From contig OU015496.1 in NCBI GenBank assembly GCA_907164885.2, forward strand, positions 102,219,132 to 102,283,131: a stretch of 64,000 nt of DNA, in the 5' to 3' direction. Every line of letters begins with the position of its first letter. Within the stretch, counting starts at the first letter, position 1. Shown here piece by piece: positions 48,655 to 60,639 of this stretch. The translations under genes were made by a program, and so were the position numbers. The notes beneath the pieces were generated by a model. That model had not been told where the DNA came from. It saw only the letters and a program-made list of their open reading frames with translations, and made no database searches. The stretch comes from Dolomedes plantarius (Eukaryota; Arthropoda; Arachnida; Araneae; Dolomedidae).

Positions 48655-49742
48655 TTAAAAATAAGTGTTTCATTATTGATAAATCTATGTCCGTTTTTAT
48701 TTTTCAGAAATAGGTTGAATTTTCTTATGGTGAAAATTAACACTAGAACGAGAATCTAAAAAAGTAGCACTGCCATTAAATCTATTTCTTCTTAAACTGA
48801 CTCTTTCACAAATATTTACTTTTAGGATTAGTTCATCGGCTAAAAAAATATTGCTTTTGAAAATCAACCTCCCCAAAAACCTCTACTCTTTTTTTTATAA
48901 CAAATTATTGCGTTTTTACCTAGAAAATTAAAGGGACCTTATTCTCCAAAAACATAAGATTTCAACAGATTAAAAAATTAAAAAAAATTTTTTTTCATGT
49001 GTTTCTGGAGCCTAAAGGAATAAAGAAAGTTTTACTACCTATTCCCTTTCTTGAAATTTTTTAGAAAATGTTGTGAAATAGAAGCTACAAAAATTTTAAG
49101 ATAGGATTTAAGGGTGTGCTCTATTATAACAAAGTGTTCTTTCAGAATTCAGATCTCTAGTTACGTTAATACTAGAGATAGCAGACCCGGATTAAAAATT
49201 TAGGGCCGGGTTTCGGTTTTCAACTTTTTAAAGAACCCGTTTCCCCGGTTTTACCCGGTTTTGAATAACACATGAACCACAAAATATTTTTCTTAAATAT
49301 TAACGAAAAATCTATTTTTATTTATATTGTAAAGAATTTTAGTTTATAGCACAAGTGAAAAATATGTATCCTTTTAATTTATTTAAATTTAAGTTAATTT
49401 AAGGAAATGGGTTCTAAAACTTGAATTTAGCGAATTGTCTGTGAAGATTTTTGGCTTTTATTTTGCATTTGGAACTAGATTTATAAATTCATCGTAGACT
49501 AAATTGCATAATTTTAAATAATATGAAATAAATCTATTTTTACTATTTACAACTGCAATAAATAAAATTTCTTTTTAAAATTTTACATGAATTTTTTTTA
49601 AAAATTTTAACATGAAATCAATAAAAGGAAATTACTCTCGACGGCATACCTTTTGACAGAAGAAGGGGATTAAATTCTGAGGTGGTTGAAGAGGATCTAG
49701 CAGTTGATATACTGTGGATACGCTAGTCATAGGGTTCCAAAG
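48655..49742. other. AT-rich stretch with a possible decayed repeat
   Basis: No gene. At 49170-49260 a GC-richer block (GCAGACCCGGATTAAAAATT, CCGGGTTTCGGTTTT, CCCGGTTTTACCCGG) with short internal repetition may be one end of a decayed element whose other end could be the CCCCCGGGTAACCGGA block at about 50535. Confidence 0.35.
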
Positions 49743-49750
49743 GTCTAGAT

Positions 49751-50398
49751 CAGCGGTTCTCAACCTGGGGGGCGCGCCCCCTTGGGGGGGGGTAGAGAAA
49801 TTTCAGGGGAGACGTGAGTTTAAAAAAAAAGCAAAATAAGAAGTAAAACTAACTGTAATTTAGTGTACTCAATTTTGCACTCAGAATGTAACCGTAACAT
49901 ATTTTCGACATACGAACAAGAATACGGTAATTGTCGTACACGATAATTTTTGTAATTGCAAAAACACGATAATTGTCGTATGTCTGGATGTTGAAAGTGA
50001 CCTGAGGTGTGCTTTGTCATATTTACAACCTTATATTCAAAAACTTGTCAAGGACAAACAGTGCCAGCCCTCTCATTAATGTTGTGAAAGTGACTGGTAT
50101 TACATGTCAACCTCACCTAGATCATTGATTACCTCAAATATATTTGATCTGTATTTAATTCTTTAATTTCATATGTTCTAATAATAATATGTTCCAAATT
50201 AAGATATGAGTAGTAATATTAAATTTTGTGTATGAAATTATCTATTCTATATTTTCATTTAATAACCAGATTCAGTTTCAAATTCCAATTGTATTACTTG
50301 TATTGACCACATATGGTGGTGATAGGGGAGGGGGGGGGGCGTGACCTCACATAAGTGTTCAAAGGGGGGCACAGAGCCTGAAAGGTTGAGAACCCCTG
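49751..50398. mobile_element. hAT-type MITE, 648 bp, with 8-bp TSD
   Basis: Starts CAGCGGTTCTCAACCTGG and ends AGGTTGAGAACCCCTG, the classic hAT TIR. An exact 8-bp target-site duplication GTCTAGAT lies at 49743-49750 and 50399-50406. The interior is mostly non-coding and includes C/G-run segments next to both ends. Mobilised by an hAT transposase in trans. Confidence 0.95.
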
Positions 50399-50409
50399 GT
50401 CTAGATAAT

Positions 50410-51318
50410 GATAAATTGTGAAGCATGGTAAAACTGTCTATTCCCAGAAAAATGTTGTTTTAGACCTAATATTTACTATCTTTGAATACTCGGTACTACA
50501 ACCATTGGAACCAGATTTTAGGTTCCAATAGTTTCCCCCGGGTAACCGGATAGTACCAGGATCCAGTGGTGGGATTCAAATAAATTAACAACAGGTTCTA
50601 TGTCCTAATGACCATTTTAAGTGTACCAAAAGATATAACGAAAGGTAGTTTAATAATTCATGCATTAATTAATCAGATAAAAGCAATAAAAGAGACACAC
50701 AAAACTAGATTATGCTTTAAGTAACAGTTTAAAAAAATATTGAATGCCTAACAAACTATTATTGAAGATATTTCCATATTGCTGTTTGATTGCTACTGTT
50801 CTGTGCTGAATTTCTTATGTAGTATTCCTTCAGTCATATCTTTTTTCCTACTGTTTTGGCAGTTTGGATGGTTTACATACATATTTATTTATTTTTATTG
50901 ATTTAGAACCCTGAATTATATTTTGAAAAACAGGGGGGTAAAACACACTAATTTGGGACTTGATTAATACCATCTAAACTTTGTTGGAGAGTTGTTGGCA
51001 ACAGAGAAAGATAGAGACACAGGTGGGAAGGAGGAGAGAGAGTAAAATGGAAATGAGGAGAAACTATGCAACTACGCAAAAGCAACTACCCAAAATACAG
51101 GTTATACACATACAGGCATTCATAACAGAAACGACTATCCTATTGTATGCAGGTATGACAGTATAATAATGTAAACAATTCAACACAAACTAAAACTTAT
51201 AAAGTTTAACTGCCGAAAAAAATCCTACCCTACTTCTACCTATCCTATAGTTGAAAGCTTTTAACTTTTCAATAAAAGATTGCGTAGTTGCAACAAATCT
51301 TCATATTGAAAACGGACA
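50410..51318. other. Non-coding stretch with a possible hAT-like terminus
   Basis: At about 50571 CAGTGGTGGGATTCAAAT looks like an hAT-type TIR end, but no inverse partner is seen in the following kilobases. Positions 51060-51090 and 51275-51295 share an inverted GCAACTACGCAA word. The 61-codon frame at 50981-51166 has no domain. No gene supported. Confidence 0.4.
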
Positions 51319-51320
51319 AA

Positions 51321-51566
51321 TATAACTAAATAAATATTTCACCAGAGCTAGATAATTACAGGAAGAATGTAGACAAAAAATAGACAGAAATCAAGCACTT
51401 AAGACTCTACGCACCATAAGGCAAAATTCTGTAGTAGTGACGGAAGTAAACAAAATATCGAGGTAACCGACTGGTCCTCGTGCACTAAGTGCTTGATTTC
51501 TGTTTATTTTTTGTCTACATTCTTCCTATAATTATCTATCTTTGGTGAAATATTTATATAGTTATA
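51321..51566. mobile_element. MITE with 81-bp TIRs, 246 bp
   Basis: Left arm 51321-51401 (TATAACTAAATAAATATTTC ... AATCAAGCACTTA) and right arm 51486-51566 are inverted copies with only a few mismatches across 81 bp, around an 84-bp GC-richer spacer. Long, well-matched arms and a short centre indicate a foldback-like MITE. A target-site duplication is not clear because the ends are TA-rich. Confidence 0.85.
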
Positions 51567-51569
51567 TAT

Positions 51570-52490
51570 GCAGGTATGACCTAAGAGATTCTACGTTCTT
51601 ATATTTTGAAAGCTATTGGTTCAACAATTAATTTCAATAAATAATGTAAACCGAATGAATTCAGAGTCATAACGTTGTTTCAACACTTTTTGCGGTCACA
51701 GAATTCGTCTACTTAAAAGTGCGTTCAGTGCGCAGTTAAAGGAACATTTCATACTCTTTAATTTTCAAACAGAATTTTATTTTTAAAACAGAAACTCTAC
51801 TTAATTTTTTGCGGGTTCTTTTTATGCCTCAGCTTGCTTTCATCATTGGAAACATAAAGAAAAAAAATATTTAAGCCGTTTCTACCGTATGACAGTTCTT
51901 GTATCCAGCTTTCTTTTTGTTTACACAAGTAAAATTCCTTAAATTTGAGAGAAACGAGGGAATTCCGTGAAAGCTTTTAAGACCGTGAATAAAAAGTAAA
52001 ATAAAATACATTTGTCGACAAGTCAATATTTTACTTCATCCCTTTCAAAGACTTACTCTAGTTTTTAAAAATAAAATTGTACTTAGTGTAACTTGAAGAA
52101 AAAAAAGTGGACAGAAAAGATGGAAAAAGGGGCTACATTATTTTTAAGCCATCGTAAATATTGTTTTTTTTTGTATAAAAGGTAAAAAGGAAAAAACAAC
52201 TATTTTCTATTTTTTGAAAGGTACTTTATTTCAAAATTTTCCATTTGTCAAATTTTCTTTTTACGTTTCCCACTGACCTCAAGTTGTTTTTCTTGTTGTG
52301 AATCCCTTAAAAAGGCAATGCTTTGTTTGTAAATATAATAGTTATATTTGGGAATCGATCCAAAAGCTTGTAATCTTTATCAGTGGGGATATGTATTTGT
52401 TCATTTCAAAATTGATTGATAGTTTGAAGGACACTTAAAATTTATAATCAATTAACGTTCCATCTGAACCAGTTTAGGGTAATAAATTCT
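51570..52490. other. AT-rich non-coding stretch
   Basis: No gene or repeat recognised. Confidence 0.5.
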
Positions 52491-52497
52491 AAAGGTT

Positions 52498-52970
52498 CCG
52501 CCGACCACAGCGATAAGCTTATATGGCATATTTAAAATCGCTTCTGAGCATATTACAATTTACAATTACAGATTACATTATATACATACAATTTTACATT
52601 TAAGGTGCTGTTTCAATTACTCTTACTGTTACTATTACATTTACCATTGCATTAATAACATATTACTATTTACAATTTCAATTTACATTATATACTAACA
52701 ATTTTGCATTTTTGATGCAATTTCAATTACCATTTCAATTACAATAACATTTACCACTACGTTATGGATACATTGCAATTTTGAATTATGATTTACATTG
52801 TATACTCACAAATTACATTCAAGGTAAAATTTCAATACAATTACCTTACAATTTTACATTTAAGATGCAATTCCAAACATAATCACACTTACTATTGCAT
52901 TAAACAATTACATTACATACATAATACAATTGCATTACAAACGATTAACAAACAGGTTTACTGGTAAACA
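52498..52970 (-). mobile_element. 3' UTR fragment of a non-LTR element
   Basis: The start of the block (CCGACCACAGCGATAAGCTT) matches the 3' terminus of the element at 23546-25133 (CCGACCTCAGCGAAAAGCTT) in the same relative orientation, so on the minus strand this is the 3' end. The remainder is a run of diverged ATTACANTTTACATT units (period about 15-45 bp) interpreted as a repetitive 3' UTR. No coding part is present; deeply 5'-truncated. Confidence 0.6.
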
Positions 52971-53054
52971 TTTTTATAATAATTTTTTCTTCTAAAGTAA
53001 TTAAATCATTCTTTTTTTGATTAATTTTAAGCATTAATTTGCTCATATGCCTAT

Positions 53055-53102
53055 GTTATTATATAGATTATATATCGGATATTATATAATCTATATAATA
53101 AC
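53055..53102. repeat. Palindrome with 20-bp perfect arms
   Basis: Arms 53055-53074 and 53083-53102 are exact reverse complements around TCGGATAT. They start GTTATTATATAGATTA. Adjacent is a short GTTAGTTAGTTAG run (53121) like that in the repeat at the left window edge. Confidence 0.9.
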
Positions 53103-53109
53103 AGCTGAA

Positions 53110-55375
53110 GGTAAACAAATGTTAGTTAGTTAGTCAGCAGACTCGGGGATGGGCTAATCACGCGAACCGATCATAGCAGGATATCGCGACTGGTACCGAT
53201 GGACGCGGAAGGACGAGATGCGTGCACTGGTGTCACCTTCAACTTTCAAAACTTTAAACTTTTTTAATTATAAAATTAAAACCTGAACTCAAAAGAAGCG
53301 GACAGCACAAACAGATGACATTCCGGGTGGGCCAGCTCCTTTCCGTTTCACAAATTTCCACTATTTTCATGCATGCAAAATTAAACTTTTCCGGCCACCA
53401 ATAGACAAATTTTTTATTTCCATGTGTTTTACAACTCTTAATCTTTAAGGATATACACATTTTTATAAAGTTAAAAATGTTTTTCATTGCAAACGAAGCT
53501 TTTTCCCCAAAGCATTTTTTCGAATTTCACGAAATCGACAATTTTGATGGACAAATATTTCGGTTTTCTGCACCTATTAATGTCAATTTTATGATTTATC
53601 GGCATTTGCTAGATGTTCATCTTCCAAAATATACCAAATATATATAATAAAAAAATGTTATCATTCTAAAAAAGCGATCTTTCAAAACTCACTTTTGAAA
53701 TTTCCCGCGCTGATCGCCATAGTATCTTAGTGTAACTGAATGGGGAGTTTGTAACTTTTCGACTTATTATTTTACTCACTAATAATCCCAGCAAGTTCGT
53801 AAAATTTGTTTCTAATTAATGAGCAACTGATGAGGATTCTTCCACAACCAATTTTGAATTCCTGAGAACTGTCTTTCTATTTTTTTAAGCACTTTTTCGC
53901 CCATGAGATTTTATATTTACACTCGGTCATGTTGCCAAAATGAAAAATTATTAGTTGAGAACGAGTCATTTAATAATTGAAATCCAGAAATAATTTTAAA
54001 GCACCAGAAATTATTTTAGTTTCAGAAAAGGAGAAGTTAAAACCTTTAGAATTTTTTTCTAATTGAATGAGCTTCTTTTTTGTTTAAAATGCAAAATTTG
54101 AAATAATTATTTCAAAAGCCAAAAACCAAAATCTGAAAAAGAGAATTTTAAATCATTATTTCGTTTTTAAAAATTCTAATATATTTTTAAAAGTGAATAA
54201 ACAGTGTTCGATCTTTTGTTTTATTAATGAAATAAAACCATTTCGTTTTAAATCAAAAAAGCAACACATTCGGGTTGCCACTCAGCTAGTTATGTAATAT
54301 ATGTGGATCTCGAGGTATATCATATTACTGAAAATATATTAACTCGGAATATGAGAGAAGAAATAGTGAAATGGACGAATTTTTGCAAATTATCGATGTA
54401 GTTAAAATTGTAGAAATTTTTTTTCCAATTTTTTTAATATGCATCTTTGAAACTACATGTAATTATATAATATTCTTGCAATTCCATAATGCATAAAAAA
54501 TGCTGAAATTTGCTCTCCTCTCACTTCTGAAAAAGTTGGATGTTGTAGGTTATTACTTATAATATTTTGTATGCAAACCAGTTTTAAATTGAATTAGCTT
54601 TCCTATTATTTCTTCCCAGAGATTTTTCTTGAATAAACTATGCTCACAGTTCTGTCGGGACTGGACAAAGAAGAAAACAGCCAAATTCAAACTAGAAAGT
54701 ATGACTTTACTAAAGATTTACAGAAGAAAGAGATGATCTGAAATGTGAGGTTTTCTTTACTCCTCAACGAAACGGTGGAAATCAAGTTTGATTTAAGAAG
54801 CTGAAAAACTATTCTGAGAATCTGTTCGGTGAAATACACGCCAGTTCAAAAGAAAGACAGTGCTGCTTGTATAAATAGATTTATTGTAAGTTTGGGTGAA
54901 GGGTGGTAGCAATTAATTAAATGCAAGGGTGTTTAGTGATGTCAGAACCTTAAGCAGGCTTAATTCCGTTCACCAGGTGCTTTGTTATATAGTGTAAAAA
55001 TTTATTCGTCGTTGTGGGCTAAAATGAAGCTACAATTACAGTATTTTTGTGAAACCAAGCACACAAACAATCTGTTTGGGGGACGATATCAAGTTAATAT
55101 AAAGTAGCTAATCAAGTCGATAAAGTAGCAAATTAAATAGCAACAAAGTTTTTTTTGTTTGTTATTTGAGCTCCATTTAAATTTGTTTATTTTTTGATTT
55201 TCACGAAAAGTTATAAGTGAGATTGTAACGCGTGCTTGTCAGGAGTGTGGATAGAACACGTGTTCTCTTTATTTTCAAGCCTGCATTCTAACCAGCAGAT
55301 CAATCCGACGATGTCTTAACTTCTGATCACCATACCACATGAGGGTAAAAGATAATCAATTCCTCACAATATAGA
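53110..55375. other. AT-rich non-coding stretch
   Basis: 53120-53240 is GC-richer with the GTTAGTTAG word and is probably a fragment of a repeat related to 1-309. The rest is AT-rich; the minus-strand frame at 53254-53487 has no recognised domain. No gene supported. Confidence 0.45.
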
Positions 55376-55383
55376 GCTTAGAA

Positions 55384-55668
55384 CAGGGGTGTCAAACTTG
55401 CGGCCCGGCCAATATATTGGCACACAATAATATATAATAAAATAGTATTATTACGACGCAGAATTATAAGATAGGAAGAATTCGCTAAATGTTTTTTTAA
55501 TTATACTCTTTTTTGCTATTATTAAACAAAATGCATATATTTATGTTAAATATACTGTAATTAGGTAAATAAACCTACGTTTTTATTAATATTGATTTTT
55601 TTTGCGGCCCACATATAGTTAAACCTTGTTTGTTTGGCCCAAGTTAGCCTTTGAGTTTGACGCCCCTG
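55384..55668. mobile_element. hAT-type MITE, 285 bp, with 8-bp TSD
   Basis: Starts CAGGGGTGTCAAACTTGCGG and ends TTTGAGTTTGACGCCCCTG (inverted). An exact 8-bp target-site duplication GCTTAGAA lies at 55376-55383 and 55669-55676. Inner GCGGCCC/GGCCC words near both ends are typical of this widespread hAT MITE type. Non-coding. Confidence 0.95.
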
Positions 55669-55689
55669 GCTTAGAACAAGAAACAAGAA

Positions 55690-57175
55690 AATATAATGAT
55701 AATGAACATTTTTACGGAATAATGAACTGATATGAAGAATTCAGTAGAAAATAAATTGATAGTAAAATTTCAAGTATCTAACTGTAGAGTTTGGTCACGT
55801 TCACTTAATTTTTTACTCTCGCAAGAAAGGTAAATACCTCGAAAGTACGTATTAACATATCCCAAAAGCGTTTTCCACGCTATTTGACAGGACCGAAACA
55901 GCTGCGAAATTTTCAATTTTCAATCAAAGGAAATAAATTTTAATATTCTAGAGCATTTCGAATTGTAGAAGCAATTTTCTAAGTAAATTTCGTTTCATGA
56001 AATATTGAATGTATCTACATTACAATTTTATTTTAAATGGGGATTTTTGGTTTTCTTGTTTGCTCTTCTGTGTCACTTCTTACAGTTGCCGAAGATAAGA
56101 GAATAAAAAATATAATTAATAATTATATTATTATAATAATTATTTTACTAGAATAATAATAGTATTACAATACACTTGCTAATAATACACTCGTAGATGC
56201 AAAATACGGAATAAATGTAACTATGGATTATATTACTATTATAAGTATTACTATTATAAGTTCGTATAGTAAGTAAGTATATTACTATTATAAGTTCAAC
56301 TATGGATTACTATTATTATTAATATAATACCACTAATAATTAAATAATTAATAATTATATGTATTATAATAATTATTTTATTACAATAATAATAATATTA
56401 TAATATATTTGCTAATAATATACTTGGATACGCAAAATACGTGTATATTTCTAATAAGTTGAATTATGAATTTACTATTATCTATACTAATAAAAGGAAG
56501 TGTTTCTCTGTCTGTGTGCGGCCTCCAGACGAATCTGTGGCACTTACAGCCATGAAATTTGACACACAGAAAGTGCAGACGACGAGTACGTACGCCTTGA
56601 ATCCCGAATTTTAAAATTTTCTCGAGAACAAATTTTATTCAGTTTTTTATTCAATATTTGGTTCTGATTACGCTAAGGTCCGCCAGATGACGCCATTTAT
56701 ATCTTCTCTATTAGCCCTCTTGAATTATTAACAAATGCAGATAATAATGAATAAATATAAAGAATTCATTAGAAAATAAATTGATAGTAAAATTTCAAGT
56801 ATCTAGCTGTAGAGTTTGGTCACGTTCACTAAATTGTTTACTCTCACAAGAAAGGTAAATACCTCAAAAGCATGTGTTAACAAATCCCAAAAGTATCGCC
56901 AAATACCGGAATTTTAGTAAAGTTGCTGATCAAGCATTTTCCACGCTATTTGACAAGAACGAAACAGCTGAGAAAAATTTTAATTTTAAACTAATACGAA
57001 ATAAATTTTAATATTCTATAGCATTTCGAATTGTAGAAGCCATTTTCTAAGTAAATTTCGTTTCACGGAATACTGAATGTATCTACATTACGATTTTATT
57101 TTAAATGGGGATTTTTATTTTTCTTGTTTGCTTTTCAGTGTCACTTCTTACAGCGGCCGAAAATAAATTGAACTG
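55690..57175. repeat. Direct duplication of a 420-bp block
   Basis: 55700-56100 and 56745-57175 align throughout (AAATTGATAGTAAAATTTCA, GTAGAGTTTGGTCACGTTCA, TTTTCCACGCTATTTGACA, CATTTCGAATTGTAGAAGC, TGTCACTTCTTACAG), offset about 1045 bp, with a roughly 45-bp insertion in the second copy near 56892-56937. The segment between the copies contains satellite units and a Helitron-like 5' end. Non-coding. Confidence 0.85.
56481..56745 (+). mobile_element. Helitron-like 5' end fragment
   Basis: TCTATACTAATAAAAGGAAG follows host A, the expected Helitron 5'-TC start, and the next bases (TGTTTCTCTGTCTGTGTGCG) resemble the start at 21080 (AAGTCTGTGTGTGTGTG). No CTRR end with hairpin is seen before the duplicated block resumes at about 56745, so it is probably truncated. 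Confidence 0.6.
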
Positions 57176-57179
57176 AAAA

Positions 57180-57640
57180 AGTTGTTCTAAACGGACATCT
57201 ACAAAATGAGTGATCTTTCTAAAGCCTCTGGAATGCAAGGCTTTTAAAAATGAAAAATGATAAGAAAGTTTTCTTCTGTGTTTGTCTCGTGTATAAAGAG
57301 AATTTCTTTTTATATAAGTTCGTAATTTATCAAGATGTTTAGAGAAAATTTTTGATACTTTTCTTAGTAAGTGGAAAAAATTTAAAAGCTTGGTTGTATA
57401 AATTTCAAAAACTTAAAAAAAAAGAAAATTTAATAGTAGAGAGAATCAATCTCTCACCTTTTTAGGAAAAAAATTTATTTACTTTCTAAGTGATAAATAT
57501 ATATAAACATAATGAAAATTCTGAATTTTTGTGTGTGTTTGTTTCGTATTTGGAGAAATATTTTTAGTTGAACTTCCAATTTATTGTGATATTTTACAAA
57601 ATAGACCATATATAGTGGAATAAATAAATCATATATCATA
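57180..57640. other. AT-rich non-coding stretch
   Basis: Two loosely related halves (around 57270-57330 and 57520-57590 with a TGTGTTTGTYTCGT word) suggest an old local duplication. No gene. Confidence 0.4.
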
Positions 57641-57644
57641 TAAA

Positions 57645-58239
57645 AGTAGGGTGGGTGTCCCAAATATTGCCCCTGTGCCTAATATCGCCTGCTCGTGTTT
57701 CCAAAGTATGATTCTCGCTATGTATGAGAAAATGCAGTAACGTCTTAGTTCTGGGTTTGTACTAACGGCGGCACTAGCGACAAAGCTCTTATTACTGACA
57801 ACAGAAACTATATGGCGTCAGAAGTTGTTTTGGCTGTTGTTTTCGTAAATTTTGTCTCCAAAGAATCCAGTGAACGACCAGGTAGATGCATCCAATTACT
57901 AATTTTGCTTATACCATTTGAAAGTGCATTAAACAGAGAATACAGAGGTGCTATTATTTTGCTAGCAACGCCTTTTAACAGGTGCTCCTAATTTCACCTG
58001 GTAGGCGGTAATATTTAAAGAGGTAGGCGATATTAGGAACCGCTCTGGGTTTCACTGGAAATTTCAATTTTTCCAGTTGAGCTACATAACTAAAAATGGC
58101 ACTGGTTTTGGAGCTGGTTGATCTCAGAATACAAAAGGAAATAGTTCTTAGTGATGTTCTTTGAGTTTCCAGCCTAATCAGAAACTGAAAAATGGATGAA
58201 ATAGTCGAAAAAATGTTAGAGTAGGCGATATTTGGTATA
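57645..58239. mobile_element. Candidate inverted-repeat element
   Basis: The left side has CCTAATATCGCCTGCTC (about 57678) and the right side GAGTAGGCGATATTTGG (about 58220), which are inverted copies with two mismatches. An internal GGTAGGCGATATTAGGA repeats the word at about 58022. The right end runs into the TA at 58240-58241 that starts a Tc1-like fragment. The minus-strand frame 57975-58310 crosses the junction and is not a gene. Class unknown. Confidence 0.4.
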
Positions 58240-58241
58240 TA

Positions 58242-58510
58242 CACTGAAGAGCCAAAAAAAAAAAACTGGTACAGGTGTGCGTATTGCAGGTAAAGGAGAT
58301 ATGCAACCAATCAGCGTTATGCGATGCGGTCGGCAGCGCCTATATAAGACTAAAGGTGTCTGGCGAAGATGTTAGATCGGTCCCTGCTGCAGTTTATCAC
58401 GATTTATGTGACTTTGATTGTGGTGGAATAGTCGCTGCACGAGAGATGGGACATAGCATCTTCGAGGTAGCGATGCAATTTGGATTTTCGTGCACGGTGC
58501 ATGTATACGC
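58242..58510 (+). mobile_element. Tc1-like element, 5' fragment
   Basis: CACTGAAGAGCCAAAAAAAA followed by AACTGGTACAGG, after TA, is a Tc1-type left TIR. Within about 130 bp there is a frame (in 58275-58500) encoding HDLCDFDCGGIVAAREMGHS, resembling the N-terminal HTH of a Tc1 transposase (the H-x-L-x-x-F-x-x-G-x-I-V family start). The element stops at about 58510 where satellite sequence begins; HTH continuation, catalytic domain and right TIR are absent. Confidence 0.7.
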
Positions 58511-58789
58511 AAAATACGTGTATAATTTTATTAAGTCAAATTATGGATTATATTACTATTAATATTTATATGATACCACTAATAATAAACAATATAATAA
58601 TTAATAATTATATATATATTATAAATATTTTATTATAGTAATAGTAATATTATAATATACTTGGTAATAATATACTCGGAAACACAAAGTCCGTGAATAA
58701 TTCTAGAAAGATAAATATGGATTATATTACTATTATTATTAATATAATGCCACTTATAATAATAAATTAATAATTATTAATTATGTATA

Positions 58790-59440
58790 TAAATAATAAG
58801 TATATTCTATACACAATAGAGGGAAATTCGCTATCTTATGACCCTGCATTAATGCATAGGTATAATCATAGGTATAAGTAGTATAGGTAATCATAGGTAT
58901 AAGTAGTCATAGGTAATGCATAGGTATAAGTAGACGTTTATTCCTTATTTTTTTTATATATACTCTCAACAAAAAATGGGCTTTTTTAAAAAAAAGAAAG
59001 GGTTGTTTCTAGCTGCATTAGCACTTATCTGGCTGTAGTCAAAATAAAGATAAAATATCAACACATTAATAAAACTGTTGAATCTCCGAGTCGAATTTTT
59101 CGCTTGCGTTAGATCAGATTAGCCAAACAATTAAACGTAGACACCATTTTCAAAAGGACTATTCCTTTTCACTTATTCCCACTCTATGACTTTATTGCGG
59201 CCGTATTCCTCGCGGGCACATTTCTGTGGAAGCTGTCGGAAGAGGACATTGGGAAATGACGCGATCAAAAGTAATTGCGACAAAAGAATCCAGTATTGAG
59301 TAAAAAGGGATCCGAAGTATTAGAAATAAAGGAAAAGATTCAACAACGCCTCGACGGTTCGAATTCTCATGATAATTGTCTTGATCCATTTCTTGTAATG
59401 GATAATTCAGTAGATGTTGCTTTATAAAATGGAATAATTA
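58790..59440 (+). repeat. Module M, copy 1 (decayed)
   Basis: Aligned with 60630-61200 in order: CTGCATTAATGCATAGG, AAAAAATGGGCTTTT, GCGTTAGATCAGA, CATTTTCAAAAGGACTATTC, GCGGCCGTATTCCTCGCGGG, GGAAATGACGCGATCAAA. The frame that is open in copy 2 is broken here (stop after the IPTL region). Embedded in the AT-rich satellite. Confidence 0.85.
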
Positions 59441-59860
59441 CAAGATCTTTTTATACACCATATTTTTAAATTTTCTGTTGAATCATATAAACTTGACAAT
59501 TCTATGTATTAATAAATACTTTTTTAAAATTTTTTTGATCAGTTATCCCGTCAACTTGAAAGAAATTGAAGTTAATTGGAAGTTAACTTGCATTTAACTT
59601 TTCGCTCTCGTTCCGGCCGAGAGATGACTGCACCAGTCTACAAAACAAAATTAACTGAAAATAACTGAGAATTAATTTAATTCTGCTTAAAGATGGCTAA
59701 AAGTATTAAAAAAATGCATTGTCATCGTGTTCTGAGCTATTCTAAAAGTTTCAAATGTCTAGGTAGTCGGGAAGTTAGTTAAAAATCGATTGCAAGATTT
59801 GTACTGGACAAACACACACACAAATACATAAACAAACAAGAAAGCAAGTTAATCAAAACA
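59441..59860. other. Segment present only in copy 1 of module M
   Basis: In copy 2 the module continues directly into TGCAGCTTTGG...; here about 420 bp intervene before ATGCAGCTTTGGTTAATG at about 59866. It is either an insertion in copy 1 or a deletion in copy 2. A short (CA)n run lies at about 59811-59823. No TIRs or target duplication seen. Confidence 0.5.
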
Positions 59861-60580
59861 TGGTAAAAATGCAGCTTTGGTTAATGTTTTCAAAGGCAGC
59901 ATTGCTGTATTTGACGAAACAGTCAATCATACTAAACGGTAATACATGGATTGGGAAACACAATATACGTGAAAAATTTTTGTAAATCCGATTATAGATT
60001 ATAATATTACTACTATTATTAAAAGAATATGACTATTAATAAACTATTATAATAATTAATATTTGTATAATAATAATTATTTTAAATACTATAATAATAA
60101 TAATAAGATAATAAATTCAGAGACGCAAATAATGTGCATAATTTTGGTAAGTTCAGTTATGGGTAATATTTAATATTATTATTTATATAAGAGCACTAAT
60201 AATAAAAAATATAAAAATTAATAATTATATAATAATAATTATTATTTTACTACAATAATAATAATATTGCAATACAGTTGTAATAATAAACTCGGAGATG
60301 CAAAATACGGGAATAATTGTTGTAAGTTCAACTATGGATTATATTATTAGTATTATTATTAATATAATACCTCTAATAATAAAATAATAAAATAATTAAT
60401 AATTATATATATTATAATAATTATTTTATTACAATAATAATAATAATATTTTAATATACTTGATAATAATATACTTGGATGCGCAAAATACGTGTATAAT
60501 TCTAATAAGTTCAATTATAAATTTACTATTATTACCAATGTAATACCTCTTATGACAATATTATATAATAATTAGTAGTT

Positions 60581-60582
<2 letters not shown>

Positions 60583-60636
<54 letters not shown>
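60583..60636. repeat. (TA)n microsatellite
   Basis: Pure TA run at the start of module M copy 2. Confidence 0.95.

Positions 60637-60639
<3 letters not shown>

Noticed and set aside
57975..58310. 111-codon minus-strand gene
   Set aside because: It crosses the junction between an inverted-repeat element and a Tc1 terminus and includes an A-run; no domain.
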